NCBI GenBank assembly: GCA_016710075.1
Contig: JADJLO010000006.1
Coordinates: 112,501 to 176,500, forward strand
DNA: 64,000 nucleotides
DNA from: Acidobacteriota bacterium
Lineage (GTDB): Bacteria; Acidobacteriota; Blastocatellia; RBC074
Reading direction: 5' to 3'
Numbering within the stretch: the first letter of the stretch is position 1; every line of letters starts with the position of its first letter. Shown in pieces: positions 1 through 17,317 of this stretch. Position numbers and translations under genes: made by a program. The notes beneath the pieces were generated by a model that had not been told where the DNA came from, did not search any database, and was given only the letters and a program-made list of their open reading frames with translations.

Positions 1-1225
<1,225 letters not shown>

Positions 1226-1371
1226 ATTGCCGGAACTTGGACCTCGTTGAGACGCCGCCGGCCACGCAGCCTATGCGCAAGGGGGGTGAATCTGTAGAAG
1301 CCGGGCGGATGATAACGTGCCTTATGACTTCCGAAAGCTCTTCAAAAGAAGCCGTTCATAATGACCGGTTA

Positions 1372-1708
1372 TCAGCCGACCTTTCCTTTTTCTTCTATTT
1401 TACGAAGCTCGCTAGCGGCCGATGTCCCAACTCCCTCACCTGATTTACGGAAGGAATAAATGAGCAAAAGAGCCAGAAAACGTATTGCACTAAGTATTAG
1501 GAACGCACAAAACCAAGGAAGAAAATACCCGCGCCATAAGTCACGAAATAGTCCTTCCCAATGTAGTGCGTCAACGCCTACCTCAGGAGGTTCAAGACAC
1601 TGAGATAAGTAAAAATCATGCGTCCACACTGCCGACAATGACGAAATGACAAAATACTGGCACCAAATCAACGCCTCACGAATAACAAATTTTTTTATAG
1701 GGCTGCAC
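1372..1708 (-). CDS. Small membrane protein, candidate immunity protein for the upstream Rhs toxin
   Basis: The continuous frame covers 1372-1671 with only a TTG start. A better start is GTG at 1708, preceded by AAAGGAG at a 5-base spacing, if one base is removed from the run of seven A (T on the plus strand) near 1690-1697. The protein would then be about 111 residues. It has one strong membrane segment around YFLPWFCAFLILSAIRFLAL, a weaker hydrophobic stretch near the N-terminus, and a charged tail ending ELRKIEEKGKVG. No family was recognised. It starts 15 bases after the stop of the Rhs gene on the same strand and lies before the displaced second Rhs tip, the place where Rhs immunity genes normally sit. 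The immunity role is inferred from position; a membrane location would suit a toxin acting in the envelope. Confidence 0.5.
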
Positions 1709-1723
1709 GATTACTCCTTTTCA

Positions 1724-7136
<5,413 letters not shown>

Positions 7137-7187
7137 CGCTTCTCCCTCCTGTCGATGTTGGCTGATTATTCCGGGAATGGCTCCGGG

Positions 7188-7655
7188 TCAATCACTGTTT
7201 CCCGTGATGACCGATATTCTGGCCTGCATTTTCGGGTTTTCCGCCGGTGAGATGATGTAATCTCCCGGGCCGAATTCGATGAAGTCCTTGAATTTCGATG
7301 ATTGAGCGGGCTCCGGGCGGTCAGGACGCGAGGTCCATTGGCTCTGTCGACATTCAAAACTACGCCGTCAAAGCTCAGGTCATTGTCGACGGCTACCCAT
7401 TATCGCCCCGGAGCAATCGTCAGTTCGGGCGGCTCGATGCCTCTCTGGGTGATGACAAACCTGATGGCATCGAGCTTCTGGGATTGAATGCCGGCCACAG
7501 GGACTGAGCGCCTGGCCGATATCGCAGGCGATCCTTCCTTCGAGCCGGGAGAGAACCGTTTTCCCGAAGACCCCGATCGAGATCAGTGAGATGGCAAGTA
7601 CTGTCAATATTGCCCGACGGCTCAGGAGTCGATAGACGTCAGGAAGTTGATCCAC
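7188..7655 (-). pseudogene. Small exported hypothetical protein, frameshifted
   Basis: A GTG start at 7655 opens MDQLPDVYRLLSRR followed by a hydrophobic segment, ILTVLAISLISIGVFG, a signal peptide or membrane anchor. The rest must be pieced together from three frames: GIQSQKLDAIRFVITQRG and EPPELTIAPG, then VAVDNDLSFDGVVLNVDRAN, then SKFKDFIEFGPGDYIISPAE to a TGA at 7188. Each piece reads as ordinary beta-rich protein, with a Pro-Gly-Asp-Tyr turn like those in cupredoxin-like folds, so I take it as one gene of about 155 residues with at least two indels (near 7500 and 7430). It lies 51 bases upstream of the Rhs gene on the same strand and may be cotranscribed with it. No function can be assigned. 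Confidence 0.4.
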
Positions 7656-8352
7656 CTGTAGCTTGAATACCTTTTGATCAACGCAGTCGGAAAGGATTGC
7701 GACATGGGTATACCTCGAGTTTTAACCTCACACGGAGGCTGTCAATAGCTTCGTATTCGGATTGAGGAATAGTTATGCGGGTAATCTTGTGGTCTAGTCG
7801 GAATATCCGCCTGAAGCCGGGTCGATATCTTCAATTCATAAAGAACTCTTTGGGCATGTTCTAACTGAAGCTGAACTAAGTGGCTGTTTATCTTTGGATA
7901 AATTGGTTATTGTTATTTTACGTTACTCTTAGCTTTCGATCGGGAAGATACCTTAAATCGGGGGAGGGGGGCAAGATTTTTTTTATTAAAATCCATAATG
8001 GGATGGGTGGTGAAGAAGTGTCTGATTGAACCCTGCTTCATTATCAATTTGTACCAAATTATTGAACTCCACTTTATCCATATTATTCTGCTGTTAACCA
8101 GGGCTCCGCACTTCGCGCTCCACCCCTGGCTGTTATATTTGCGCCCTTAAAGCGCAGAATCCCAACTAATCTGAATGTTCGTGCCGCATTTTACGTTAAG
8201 TTAACGTCATTGGCCTGAAGACGGAACTCCATGCGAAGGCGGAACTCCATGCGAAGGAACGCAAGCATCTCGCTTGCCTTTAATTGATGGTTCAATACAA
8301 TAAATTTTACATACAGAGCATTATAGGATTTTTTGACCGGGGAGGATTGATC
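7656..8352. other. Non-coding gap of about 700 bases with small repeats
   Basis: No convincing reading frame. It lies between divergent genes and should hold both promoters. Visible structure: a G-run/T-run junction at 7959-7986, an imperfect hairpin at 8098-8129 (CCAGGGCTCC pairing with a CCCCTGG arm), and a near-perfect tandem repeat of the 18-mer GGAACTCCATGCGAAGGC at 8223-8258 (second copy differs at the last base). Confidence 0.5.
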
Positions 8353-10929
8353 ATGTCGAAAGTCAATAACCGCTATTTCATCTTCTTGGTTTTTGCAATC
8401 AGTATTGTTGCGGGGATATTTGCTTATTCCATAGCTGCTCAGCAGGTGAGTCTGCCACAGCGGGTCAGCAAGTTGCGTGTAGAGATCAATACAATCCAGA
8501 CGAGTGCCTCAAACTTTGACGACCGGCTCAGGACCCTCAGGGAATGGGGTGATGATCTGGCATCGAGGGCAGATTCACGCCTCAGGTCATGCCTGGCATG
8601 TTCTTTCGTGCGTTGACTGCCGGGCTCAATCAGGAATCATCGAGAACCATTTCTTCCTGGACTCAGATACTGGGATTTATTGAAGACAATTATGGGAAGA
8701 CCGGCGAATTCAAACGAACCGACAAAAATCAATTGATTGCCGGTGAGTTCACCACCCTTACGCTCGAATACACGGTTGGAGCCATTGAGGCGAAGCCGGG
8801 CGGCATCTTCCGCATCGGCCAGCATTTCATGTCCGGATGGTGCGAGGATCCAGAACTCGAACCCTGAAGGTCCTCGTTCGTTACTTTCAAGGCATCGAGA
8901 CAGGACGTAGAACTGGAGAATACGACTTCGAACTGGTACAGCGCTTATGGCGGTTTCAGAGCGCCGGAGCCGATGCCGGCCGTGAGGATCAAAACAGGAA
9001 CACTCACTCGTGGGGATAAGATTACGATCACACTCGGCGATACGACGGGTGGAAGCAAAGGCTTCAGCGTTCAGACGCGCGACGGGGACAATTACCGGTT
9101 CCCGCTGGAGTTTGACCCCGCGGGCAATGGAGTCTTCGTCCCGGTTGGCGTTGTTTCAAACGTGATCATCGGGAGTGGACCGGCTTTGATCAACGCGATA
9201 GTTCCTTCAGTCGCCGGCAGTGGAGAGAGTTTTTCACTGCGACTGAGGGTTGAAGATAAATATTTCAACCCGGCCGCATTCAATGGCGGTTCATTCACGG
9301 TCAAGCTCGATAACAAAATCGCAGGGCAGATAAAAATTCCTGCAGGCGAAGTTTCCGGGCGTCTTGATGGAATCAGAATCCCGAAAGAAGGGGCCTACAA
9401 ATTTCAGGTCGTCGATGACATCGGCGAGATTTCCTGTCAGAGCAATCCGATACTGATTGAAAACAATCCCGGGCAGCGGATTTACTGGGGCGAGCTTCAC
9501 GGCCATTCCGGATGGGAAGAGGGCACCGGATCCGTTCAGCGCTACTACTGGTTTGCGCGTGACGTGGCATTTCTGGATTTCGCCTCGCTCACCGGCCACG
9601 ATGCGATGATGATCCGGCCCGCATGGGAAGACATCAGGCGTGAAACCGCAAAAAGTGAATCAGCCGGGAAGGTTCGTGGCCTATGGGTTATGAATGGACG
9701 GTTGGAATTGATAATGGCGGCCATCACAATGTCTTTTCAAAAACGACAAGGGAATTATGTCACTGCCTGGGATGCTCCGCGGCTGCCGCAGCTTTATGAG
9801 AAGCTCAAAGCCATCGACGCGGTGGATAACGTGCTGGTCATCCCTCATGCTCATCAGACGGGGAACTGGACATACAACGATGCCGAGATCGAGCGTCTTG
9901 TCGAGATCTATTCGATGCACGGCAGCTTTGAATATTTCGGGCAGAAGTTCCTGCAACGTGGATACCGGGTCGGTCTGATCGGAGCGAGCGACAATCACAC
10001 GGGACATCCGGGTACAGCCCTGCCCAGACATCGACGCGAGGCGGACTGGCCGCGGTCTACTCCCCGACACTCGACAGGGACGGAATCTGGAAGGCATGCG
10101 TGATAGAGCCACCTATGCGACCAGCGGAAAAGAATGGTTGTCAAACTTTCGGTTGACGACAAGACTCCGGGACAGTCGACCGGCATCGGCAAGATGCCCG
10201 TCATACGCGCCAGGGTTCTGGGGACCGCCGCAATCGATCATATCGATGTCATTCATAACGGGCAGGTCGAGTATCGAAGCGATTACCTGAGTCCGGTTGA
10301 CAACAAGCCGACGGGCATACAGGTAATGTTCACATCGCCGACCGAGACTCCCGGGGATGAAGTGAAGTTCCCTTTGAATGGGGTCACCTGGCAGGGCTGG
10401 ATCGAGGTTTCAAATGGTACGATCGCATCGATTACGCCGCTCGGCGCCGATCATTTCACGGACAAATTTGTCAGAACCGATTTCCGCCGGGTCTGGTTTG
10501 TCTGCAAGACCAGAGGGGATTTCGATGGAGTCATGCTCACCCTGACCGATGCTCCGTCGGATACTCAGGTGAAAGTCCGCATTACTTCAGTCAAACGCGA
10601 CGAGGGGCCTCAGGGCGGTAGGCTGCCGTTCGGCGTCTCCGAGCCTGGCACTACGGCCGATAGATCCCTCTACGAATACACCTTCAAGGCGAATGAGACA
10701 GCTTCGACCCAGGGTAAATTCGAGGTTCCGCAGTTTGGATTCGTCTATGCCCGCAAAGTCAATGCGGCAGGCAGTTGGGATGCGGAAATTCAGTTACAGG
10801 CCGGCAAAGCTGCCTGCTCAGAATGATTATTATTACCTGCGTGTTGTGCAGGTTGATGGTGAAGCCGCATGGAGTTCTCCAATCTGGGTGGGAGAGCCGG
10901 TCGCCAAAGAGAAAAATAACCGGGATTGA
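8353..10929 (+). pseudogene. DUF3604 (PHP-like) secreted protein, copy 1, multiply frameshifted
   Basis: ATG 8353 follows GGGGAGG and opens a signal peptide, YFIFLVFAISIVAGIFAYS. The pieces line up end to end with the intact paralogue at 60917-63484: QRVSKLRVEINTI, TLTLEYTVGAIEAKPGG, ALINAIVPSVAGSGESFS, IYWGELHGHSGWEEG, PHAHQTGNW, GASDNHTGHPG, and the last strands DYYYLRVVQVDGEAAWSSP. At least eight frame changes are needed, near 8567, 8840, 8878, 9680-9745 (a pair), 10010, 10095, 10130 and 10812. All the predicted metal-ligand motifs survive, and third codon positions look like a gene under selection, so sequence error is as likely as decay. The family has no established function; its HxH, HD and DxH motifs match PHP-type metal hydrolases. 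It probably acts in the periplasm. Confidence 0.75.
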
Positions 10930-10940
10930 AAGAATATTAT

Positions 10941-12079
10941 ATGGATCAAAGTTCAAGCACGTTTAACGAGACTGTTTGGGAAGAAGGGAACCGGATCGTC
11001 CTTCCGGTTCTGGAAGGCGATATCGAATGCGATGTCTGCGTTATTGGATTGGGAGGCTCAGGCCTGACGGCAATCATCGAACTGCTCGGGTTGGGGCAGA
11101 GAGTTGCCGGCATCGATGCCGGTGTGGTTGGCGGCGGCGCCGCCGGTCGCAACGGCGGCCTGCTGCTCGCCGGCTGGTCTTCGTTCTATCACCAGTCAGT
11201 CGAAAAATACGGTCGCGAGCGCGCGCTCGGTCTCTATCTGCGGACACTTGAGCAGAGAGACATGATGATCGATGAAGCTCCGGATGCGATACGGCTGACT
11301 GGCTCTTTGCGAATTGCCTCCAACGACGAGGAGATGGCGGATTGCCGCAATCAATTCGAGGCCATGCGGGCAGACGATCTTCCCGTGGCCGAATATATCG
11401 GCCCCGAAGGTGAGGGGTTGATGATTCCCACGGACGGAGTCTACAACCCGCTCCTTCGCTGCCGTATCCTTGCCAAACGGGCGACTGCCGCCGGCGCTAT
11501 GCTCTTCGAAAAATCCCCGGCCTTGAATATTTCGGGCTCAAGAGTCGAGACCGCCAACGGCGTCATCAATTGCCGCAAAGTCATTGTTGCGGTTGATGGC
11601 GGGCTTGAGAATGTCCTGCCGGAATTGTCAGGGCGAGTTCGCACGGCTCGTTTGCAGATGATCGGAACGGCGCCGACTGACGAAGTGAAATTCACGCGCC
11701 CTGTCTATTACCGCTGGGGTTCGAATACTGGCAACAGTTGCCAGATGGCCGGATTGCTCTCGGTGGAATGCGGGATTTCGGCGGCGATGAGGAATGGACG
11801 CATCAATCGATTCCCAGCGATGCGATCCAGAAGAGTCTTGAGATCTTTCTTCGCACAAAGCTGGGCATTCAAGCGGAGATCACTCATCGCTGGGCCGCCG
11901 TGGCCGCCTTCAACGGTTCGGGAGTCCCGATCATAGAGGAAGTCCGCCCCGGCGTCTGGGCCATCGGGAGCTATAGCGGAACCGGTAATATCATTGGGGC
12001 CATCTGCGGCCGCGGAGTCGCCCAGATCGTCGTTAAAGGCGAAACCGCGCTCCTCGATGAATTGCGCCCACTACCATGA
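10941..12079 (+). CDS. FAD-dependent oxidoreductase (DAO family), one frameshift
   Basis: The start is taken as ATG 10941, 12 bases after the preceding stop, with GAAAG upstream. Residues 30-60 form a Rossmann dinucleotide site, VIGLGGSGLTAIIE, ending at an acidic residue (IDAG), then GGGAAGRNGGLLLAG as in the DAO/glycine oxidase family. A second FAD-binding block near the C-terminus reads WAIGSYSGTGNIIGA. One base is missing in a G-run near 11716-11719: before it the frame reads VYYRWG, after it FEYWQQLPDGRIALGGMRDF. The restored length is about 380 residues. The enzyme should oxidise an amine or amino-acid-like substrate with FAD, substrate unknown. It lacks a signal peptide, so it is cytoplasmic, unlike its neighbours. 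Confidence 0.8.
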
Positions 12080-12092
12080 AGAAGAGAGTTAG

Positions 12093-12245
12093 AGAAGAAG
12101 AGAGATTACGAAACAGACGAAATAAACGAAACCGAAAAAAAATCAGACGGTGAATGTTCGAATTATTTCAGATGGACGATTCAATCAAAGAAATTCGGCT
12201 AATCCATCCTCTGATTTTTCGTCTGTTTCGTAATCTCTCTTCTTC
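12093..12245. repeat. Inverted-repeat element, ACGAAACAGACGAAA family
   Basis: The left arm at 12093-12123 (contains GATTACGAAACAGACGAAA) pairs with the right arm at 12217-12245 (TTTCGTCTGTTTCGTAATC) over about 29 bases, with a loop of roughly 90 bases. The right arm is followed by a partial repeat of itself (CGTAATCTCTCTTCC). The same word occurs at 52222-52385 and in degraded form at 23853-23901 and 44477-44516. It lies between two plus-strand genes. Confidence 0.8.
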
Positions 12246-12292
12246 CCTCGTAATCTCTCTTCCTTCCTTACTAATTATTTTGGAGGTTCAGG

Positions 12293-15200
12293 ATGGCTCC
12301 TCTCGCCGGGAGATTCAAAATAATCCTGCTGGCTGTTCTGGCAAGCATACTTGCCATTGTCTATGGGATGAGGCCGGTGGATGCCACCAGGCAGATTGAA
12401 TTCAATCGTGACATCAGGCCGATACTTTCAGACAAGTGCTGGATGTGTCATGGCCCCGATTCGGGATCGAGAAAGAGCAAGCTGCGACTCGATTCTGAAG
12501 CGGCTGTGACGACGGATCTGGGTAATGGCCGCAGGGCAATCGTTCCAGGCAGGCCCGGATGAGAGCGAACTCGTCAAAAGAATCACATCCGAAGATGAGC
12601 TGATGCGGATGCCGCCTGTATCTTCGACTCACAGGCTGACTCGGGATGAAATCGGCCTTCTCGTCGAATGGGTGAGGCAGGGAGCGCAATGGCAGAAGCA
12701 CTGGTCATTCATACCACCTCAAAAAGGCCATTTGCCCGCGGTCAGATTGAACGAGTGGCCGAAAAACGAGATCGATGCATTCATTCTGGCGAGGCTTGAA
12801 AGTGAAGGGCTGCAGCCTTCGCCGGAAGCCGATCGTGCGACGCTGATTCGCAGGCTCTCATTCGATCTGACGGGGCTGCCTCCCACGCTCAAAGAGATCG
12901 ACGATTTCCAAAGCGATAAATCCGCCAATGCATACGAGAAAGTTGTTGACCGGCTGCTGGCATCGACGCGGTTCGGCGAGAGGATGGCTTTCCGCTGGCT
13001 GGATGCTGCGCGTTATGCAGATACGAATGGCTACCAGATCGATGGCGACCGGTATATGTGGCGATGGCGCGACTGGGTTATCGAATCATTCAATCAGAAC
13101 AAGCCTTACGACAAGTTTGTCGTCGATCAGCTTGCCGGAGATCTGATGCCCGGTGCGACGATCGAGCAGCGACTCGCCACGGCTTTCAACCGCAACCATC
13201 GGATCAATGCCGAGGGCGGAATCGTGCCGGAAGAATATCGAACTGAGTATGTGATCGATCGAGTTGATACCACCGCGACGGTCTTTATGGGATTGACCGT
13301 GGGATGCGCTCGCTGTCACAGCCATAAATACGATCCGATCACACATCAGGAGTACTACCGGTTATCCGCCTACTTCAACAACATAGCCGAAGATGGGCGC
13401 GCTTTCGACTGGGGCAACTCACCGCCGGAGATGGCGGCGCCGGATGCGGCACAGCAGAGACGTTTGAGCGAACTGGACGTCGATATCGCCGCCGCCCGGC
13501 AGTTGTTTGCGCAGGAGCTGGCTGCATCCGCCGATAAACAGCGCCGCTGGGAGAAGTCTCTTAAGCCGGATTCGAACAGGCACTGGTCGCCTGAAGAAGA
13601 TCAATTGATCCACCTGTCGCTCGATCAATCATCGAAACCTGAAATCAAGAGATCGGACAAGTCCCGCCACAACCGCGTCGAGAAGAAGAAAGACGACAAG
13701 AACTTCAAGCCCGACGTGATTGGCTTCAAGGATGGAGAACCTCAGCCCGTTCCAGCCCCGACCGGACAGGGAACAAAGTTCGATGGGAAGCTCTATTTTG
13801 ATCTCGGCCGGATAGGCGATTTCCGCTACAAGTCGACCAGTGAAGATTTCAAGGAACGCTTCGCCATATCGATCTGGATCAATCCTGAATCCGGGAATGC
13901 TGGATCGATCATCACCAAGATGCCGGATAAGGCTGATGAACACGAAGCCGGGATGCCGCGCACGGGCGGCTGGGGCTTGTTTTTCATGGACGGCAAAGTC
14001 CATTTCAACATGGTCAGGGAATGGGGGTACGACGGGTATCGCGCCGAGACCGAAAACTCGCTGCCCGTCAATCAATGGCATCACGTCATGCTTTTATTTG
14101 ACGGCACTCAGCCATACAACAGAGTCAACCTTTACGTCGATGGTTTGAGACAGACTCTTAAGATCAATCAGGGAAATTTTCATCTGTACTGGGGGTTGCC
14201 GGGAACGCCATTGAGGATAGGCGCCGGGGGCGGTGCGGATATGCGGTTTAAAGGGGCGATGAATGATCTGAGAATATACACCCGCATCCCTGAAGATGAC
14301 GAGATTGCCGTCCTCGCCTGCCGCGAGCCTCTCGATAAAATCGCGGGCAAGGATGCGCCGGAGCGGTCAATGGGGGAGGCGGTCAAGCTGCGCAATGCCT
14401 TCATTGAAGCGGAAGGTTCGAAGGAGTTGAAACAGTCCAACCAGCGTCTTCGAGACCTGCGGTCCGAGAAGCAGAGATTTGAAGACTCGCTGCCGATGGT
14501 TATGATCATGCAGGAGATGCCTGATCCCCGCCCGGCATACCTTCTCAAACGCGGCTCTTATGACGCGCCGGCTGAAAAAGTCGAACGTGGAGTGCCGGCG
14601 ATTCTGCCGGCCATGCCGCCCGGTTTGCCGAACAACCGTCTGGGGCTGGCCGTGTGGCTTGCCGGCCCCGAGCATCCTCTTACTTCTCGCGTCGCGGTCA
14701 ATCGAATCTGGCAGATGCTCTTCGGCACCGGTCTGGTCAAGACCACTGATGATTTCGGCTCACAAGGCGAACTGCCTTCTCACCCGGAGCTGCTCGACTG
14801 GCTCGCCGTGGACTTCAGTCGCGGCGCTCCAGGCAAAGGCGAAGCGGCGTGGGATCTCAAACGTCTCATCAAAAAAATAGTCACCAGCGCGGCGTATCGC
14901 CAGTCCTCGAAGATATCCACGCAACTGCTGCAGCGCGATCCGGAAAACCGTCTGGTTGCTCGGGGGCCTCGATTCCGCCTTCCGGCCGAGATGATCCGCG
15001 ATCAGGCTTTGAGTGTCGCGGGGCTTCTGGTAGAGAAAATCGGCGGCCCGTCGGTCAAACCTTATCAACCCGAAGGACTCTACAAGGACATGGCCTTTGG
15101 AGGACTCACGGGATATGACCGGGATAAGGGCGAAGGCCTGTGGCGACGAAGCCTCTACACCTTCTGGAAACGCACCATCCTCTCGCCGAATATGGCTGTC

Positions 15201-15599
15201 TTTGATGCCTCGGCCAGAGAATTCTGCACGGTAAGAGATACGCGCACCAACACTCCGCTGCAATCCCTCAATCTGATGAACGACGTGACATACATTGAAG
15301 CGGCTCGAATGCTCGCCGGCAGGATGATCAACGAGGGCGGCGAAAAGCCCGCGCAACGTATTGCCTGGGCTTTTCGCACCGTTACTTCGCGCCCACCGTC
15401 TGAAAAAGAGCTCCAGGTTCTGCTGCGGAATTTCGACAAACAACTGGCTTCATACAATGCGACTCAAAAAGAGTCTGAAAAACTTTTGCTGATCGGCGAG
15501 AAGCGCAATCAAGGCAAATTCAACAGGATTGAGCTTGCCGCTTATGCTCTGACTGCAAGCCTCATTCTCAATCTGGATGAAGCAGTCACAAAACAGTAG
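12293..15599 (+). CDS. DUF1549/DUF1553 secreted cytochrome-like protein with LamG insert, one frameshift
   Basis: About 1100 residues after repair of one extra base near 12557 in the CCCGG run (AIVPGRP joins DESELVKRI). ATG 12293 follows TTGGAGG. Order of parts: signal peptide (ILLAVLASILAIVYG); a planctomycete-type cytochrome C domain (PSCyt1) with CWMCHGPD; DUF1549 (PSCyt2), beginning WPKNEIDAFILARLE and carrying a second haem-like site CARCHSHKYDP; a LamG/concanavalin-like domain at roughly residues 470-630 (RFAISIWINPES, NQWHHVMLLFDG); a coiled linker; and DUF1553 (PSD1) with NRIWQMLFGTGLV and DTRTNTPLQSLNLMND. Such proteins are almost always followed by a DUF1501 gene, as here 13 bases downstream. 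They are thought to act outside the cytoplasm on polysaccharides or other polymers; the reaction is not established. Confidence 0.88.
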
Positions 15600-15612
15600 C
15601 CGGGACAGGACA

Positions 15613-17031
15613 ATGAAAGAACTCAACAATTTGCTGACACGCCGCCATTTTTTCAGCCGCTTCGGTCTCGGCATAGGAACCGCTGCGCTTGTCTCATTGC
15701 TCAAAAATGATCTTCTGGCCGACGGGCAGATCCCTCATTTTGCGCCCAAAGCCAAAAGGGTGATCTATCTCTTTCAGGCCGGTGGCCCATCGCAACTGGA
15801 CCTCTGGGATTACAAACCCCAGTTGGAAAAGTACCGGGCGCAGAATCTTCCCGATTCGGTTCGCGGTGGTCAGCGTCTGACCGGGATGACCTCTTTTCAG
15901 TCGAGCTTCCCGGTGGCCCCGTCACTCTTCAAATTCGCTCAGTACGGAAAATCCGGCGCCTGGGTCAGCGATCTGATGCCGCACACTTCAAAAATCGTCG
16001 ATCAGATCAGCTTTATCAAATCGATGCATACCGAACAGATCAATCATGATCCGGCGCAGACTTTTGCGCTCACCGGTTTTCAGCTTGCCGGACGTCCCAG
16101 CCTCGGAGCGTGGATCTCTTATGGCCTCGGCAGCGTCAACAAAAACCTGCCGTCTTTTATTGTCATGGTCTCGGTCGGCCGCAATGGAGGAGACCAGCCG
16201 CTCTACGATCGTTTGTGGGGCAGCGGTTTCCTCCCATCTCGCTACCAGGGAGTGAAGTTTCACAACGGCCCCGATCCGGTGCTCTACCTTTCAAATCCTC
16301 CGGGCGTCAGCAAACAGGTGCGACGCCAGTTCCTCGATGATCTATCACAACTGAACGAAATAAATGCGAATGAATATGGCGATCCTGAAATTCCGTCGCG
16401 CATCGCTCGATACGAGATGGCTTTCCAGATGCAGTCATCCGTCCCGGACCTGACCGATCTCTCGAAAGAGCCCGAGAAGACTTTTGAAAAATATGGCCCC
16501 GATGCCCGCAAACCCGGCACCTTTGCCTTCAACTGCATCCTCGCCCGCAGGCTCGCGGAACGCGACGTCCGCTTTATCCAACTCTTTCATCGCGGCTGGG
16601 ATCAGCACGGCGGACTGCCTAAAAACATCGCCAAACAGGCTCTCGATACCGATCAGCCTTCGGCTGCCTTGATACAGGACCTCGCCGAACGCGGATTGCT
16701 CGATGATACGCTCGTCATCTGGGGAGGAGAATTCGGTCGCACCGTATACTCCCAGGGCAAGCTCACCGCCGACGATTATGGCCGCGATCATCACCCACGC
16801 TGCTTTACTGTCTGGCTCGCAGGCGGCGGTGTCAAACCAGGCCTGACCATCGGCCGGACTGACGATTTCAGCTACAACATCGCCGACGATCCCGTTCACG
16901 CTCACGATCTCAATGCCACCATCCTTCATTGCCTCGGCATCGATCACACTCGGCTCACTTATAAATCCCAGGGCAGAAACTTCCGCCTCACCGATGTTCA
17001 CGGCAATCTCATCAATCAGATTCTGTCCTGA
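15613..17031 (+). CDS. DUF1501 protein, Tat-exported sulfatase-like partner
   Basis: ATG 15613 is chosen over the upstream codon at 15577, which lies inside the preceding gene. The N-terminus carries a twin-arginine signal, TRRHFFSRFGLGIGTAALVS. The body shows family features: FQAGGPSQLDLWDYKP near residue 55, LFHRGWDQHGG, LVIWGGEFGRTVYSQG and YGRDHHPRCFTVWLAGGGVK. These belong to DUF1501, distantly related to the alkaline phosphatase/sulfatase fold. About 473 residues, full length, no lesion. It lies 13 bases behind the DUF1549/DUF1553 gene and will be cotranscribed with it. It probably works with that protein in the periplasm; the substrate is unknown. Confidence 0.9.
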   Translation: MKELNNLLTRRHFFSRFGLGIGTAALVSLLKNDLLADGQIPHFAPKAKRVIYLFQAGGPSQLDLWDYKPQLEKYRAQNLPDSVRGGQRLTGMTSFQSSFPVAPSLFKFAQYGKSGAWVSDLMPHTSKIVDQISFIKSMHTEQINHDPAQTFALTGFQLAGRPSLGAWISYGLGSVNKNLPSFIVMVSVGRNGGDQPLYDRLWGSGFLPSRYQGVKFHNGPDPVLYLSNPPGVSKQVRRQFLDDLSQLNEINANEYGDPEIPSRIARYEMAFQMQSSVPDLTDLSKEPEKTFEKYGPDARKPGTFAFNCILARRLAERDVRFIQLFHRGWDQHGGLPKNIAKQALDTDQPSAALIQDLAERGLLDDTLVIWGGEFGRTVYSQGKLTADDYGRDHHPRCFTVWLAGGGVKPGLTIGRTDDFSYNIADDPVHAHDLNATILHCLGIDHTRLTYKSQGRNFRLTDVHGNLINQILS

Positions 17032-17048
17032 CACACTTTGTTTTACAG

Positions 17049-17079
17049 AATTAAGAATTTTTTTCAAAAATCCTTAATT
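17049..17079 (+). terminator. Possible AT-rich terminator after the DUF1501 gene
   Basis: Arms AATTAAGAATTTTT (17049-17062) and AAAAATCCTTAATT (17066-17079) pair over 14 bases with one mismatch and a 3-base loop. A tail of T-rich sequence follows. It starts 15 bases after the stop codon. Confidence 0.45.
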
Positions 17080-17317
17080 ATTAATTTGTTTTAAAAAAGA
17101 AAATTTGATAGATTGCGCGAGTTTCAAGCAAAGATTTAGAGTGAAGCCGTTGTCGTACTGCTGGAACGACGACAAACAGGATTCATTCCGGCGGGATTCA
17201 TTCCGGATTGAGGTTTCCGACTAAACTTTGGATAGCCATCAAGCCAGCAAAAGATCTTCAAACAGACTGGGTTTCTAGAGAGAAGAAATCAGTCGATTAC
17301 CCATGGAGAGATTGAAT

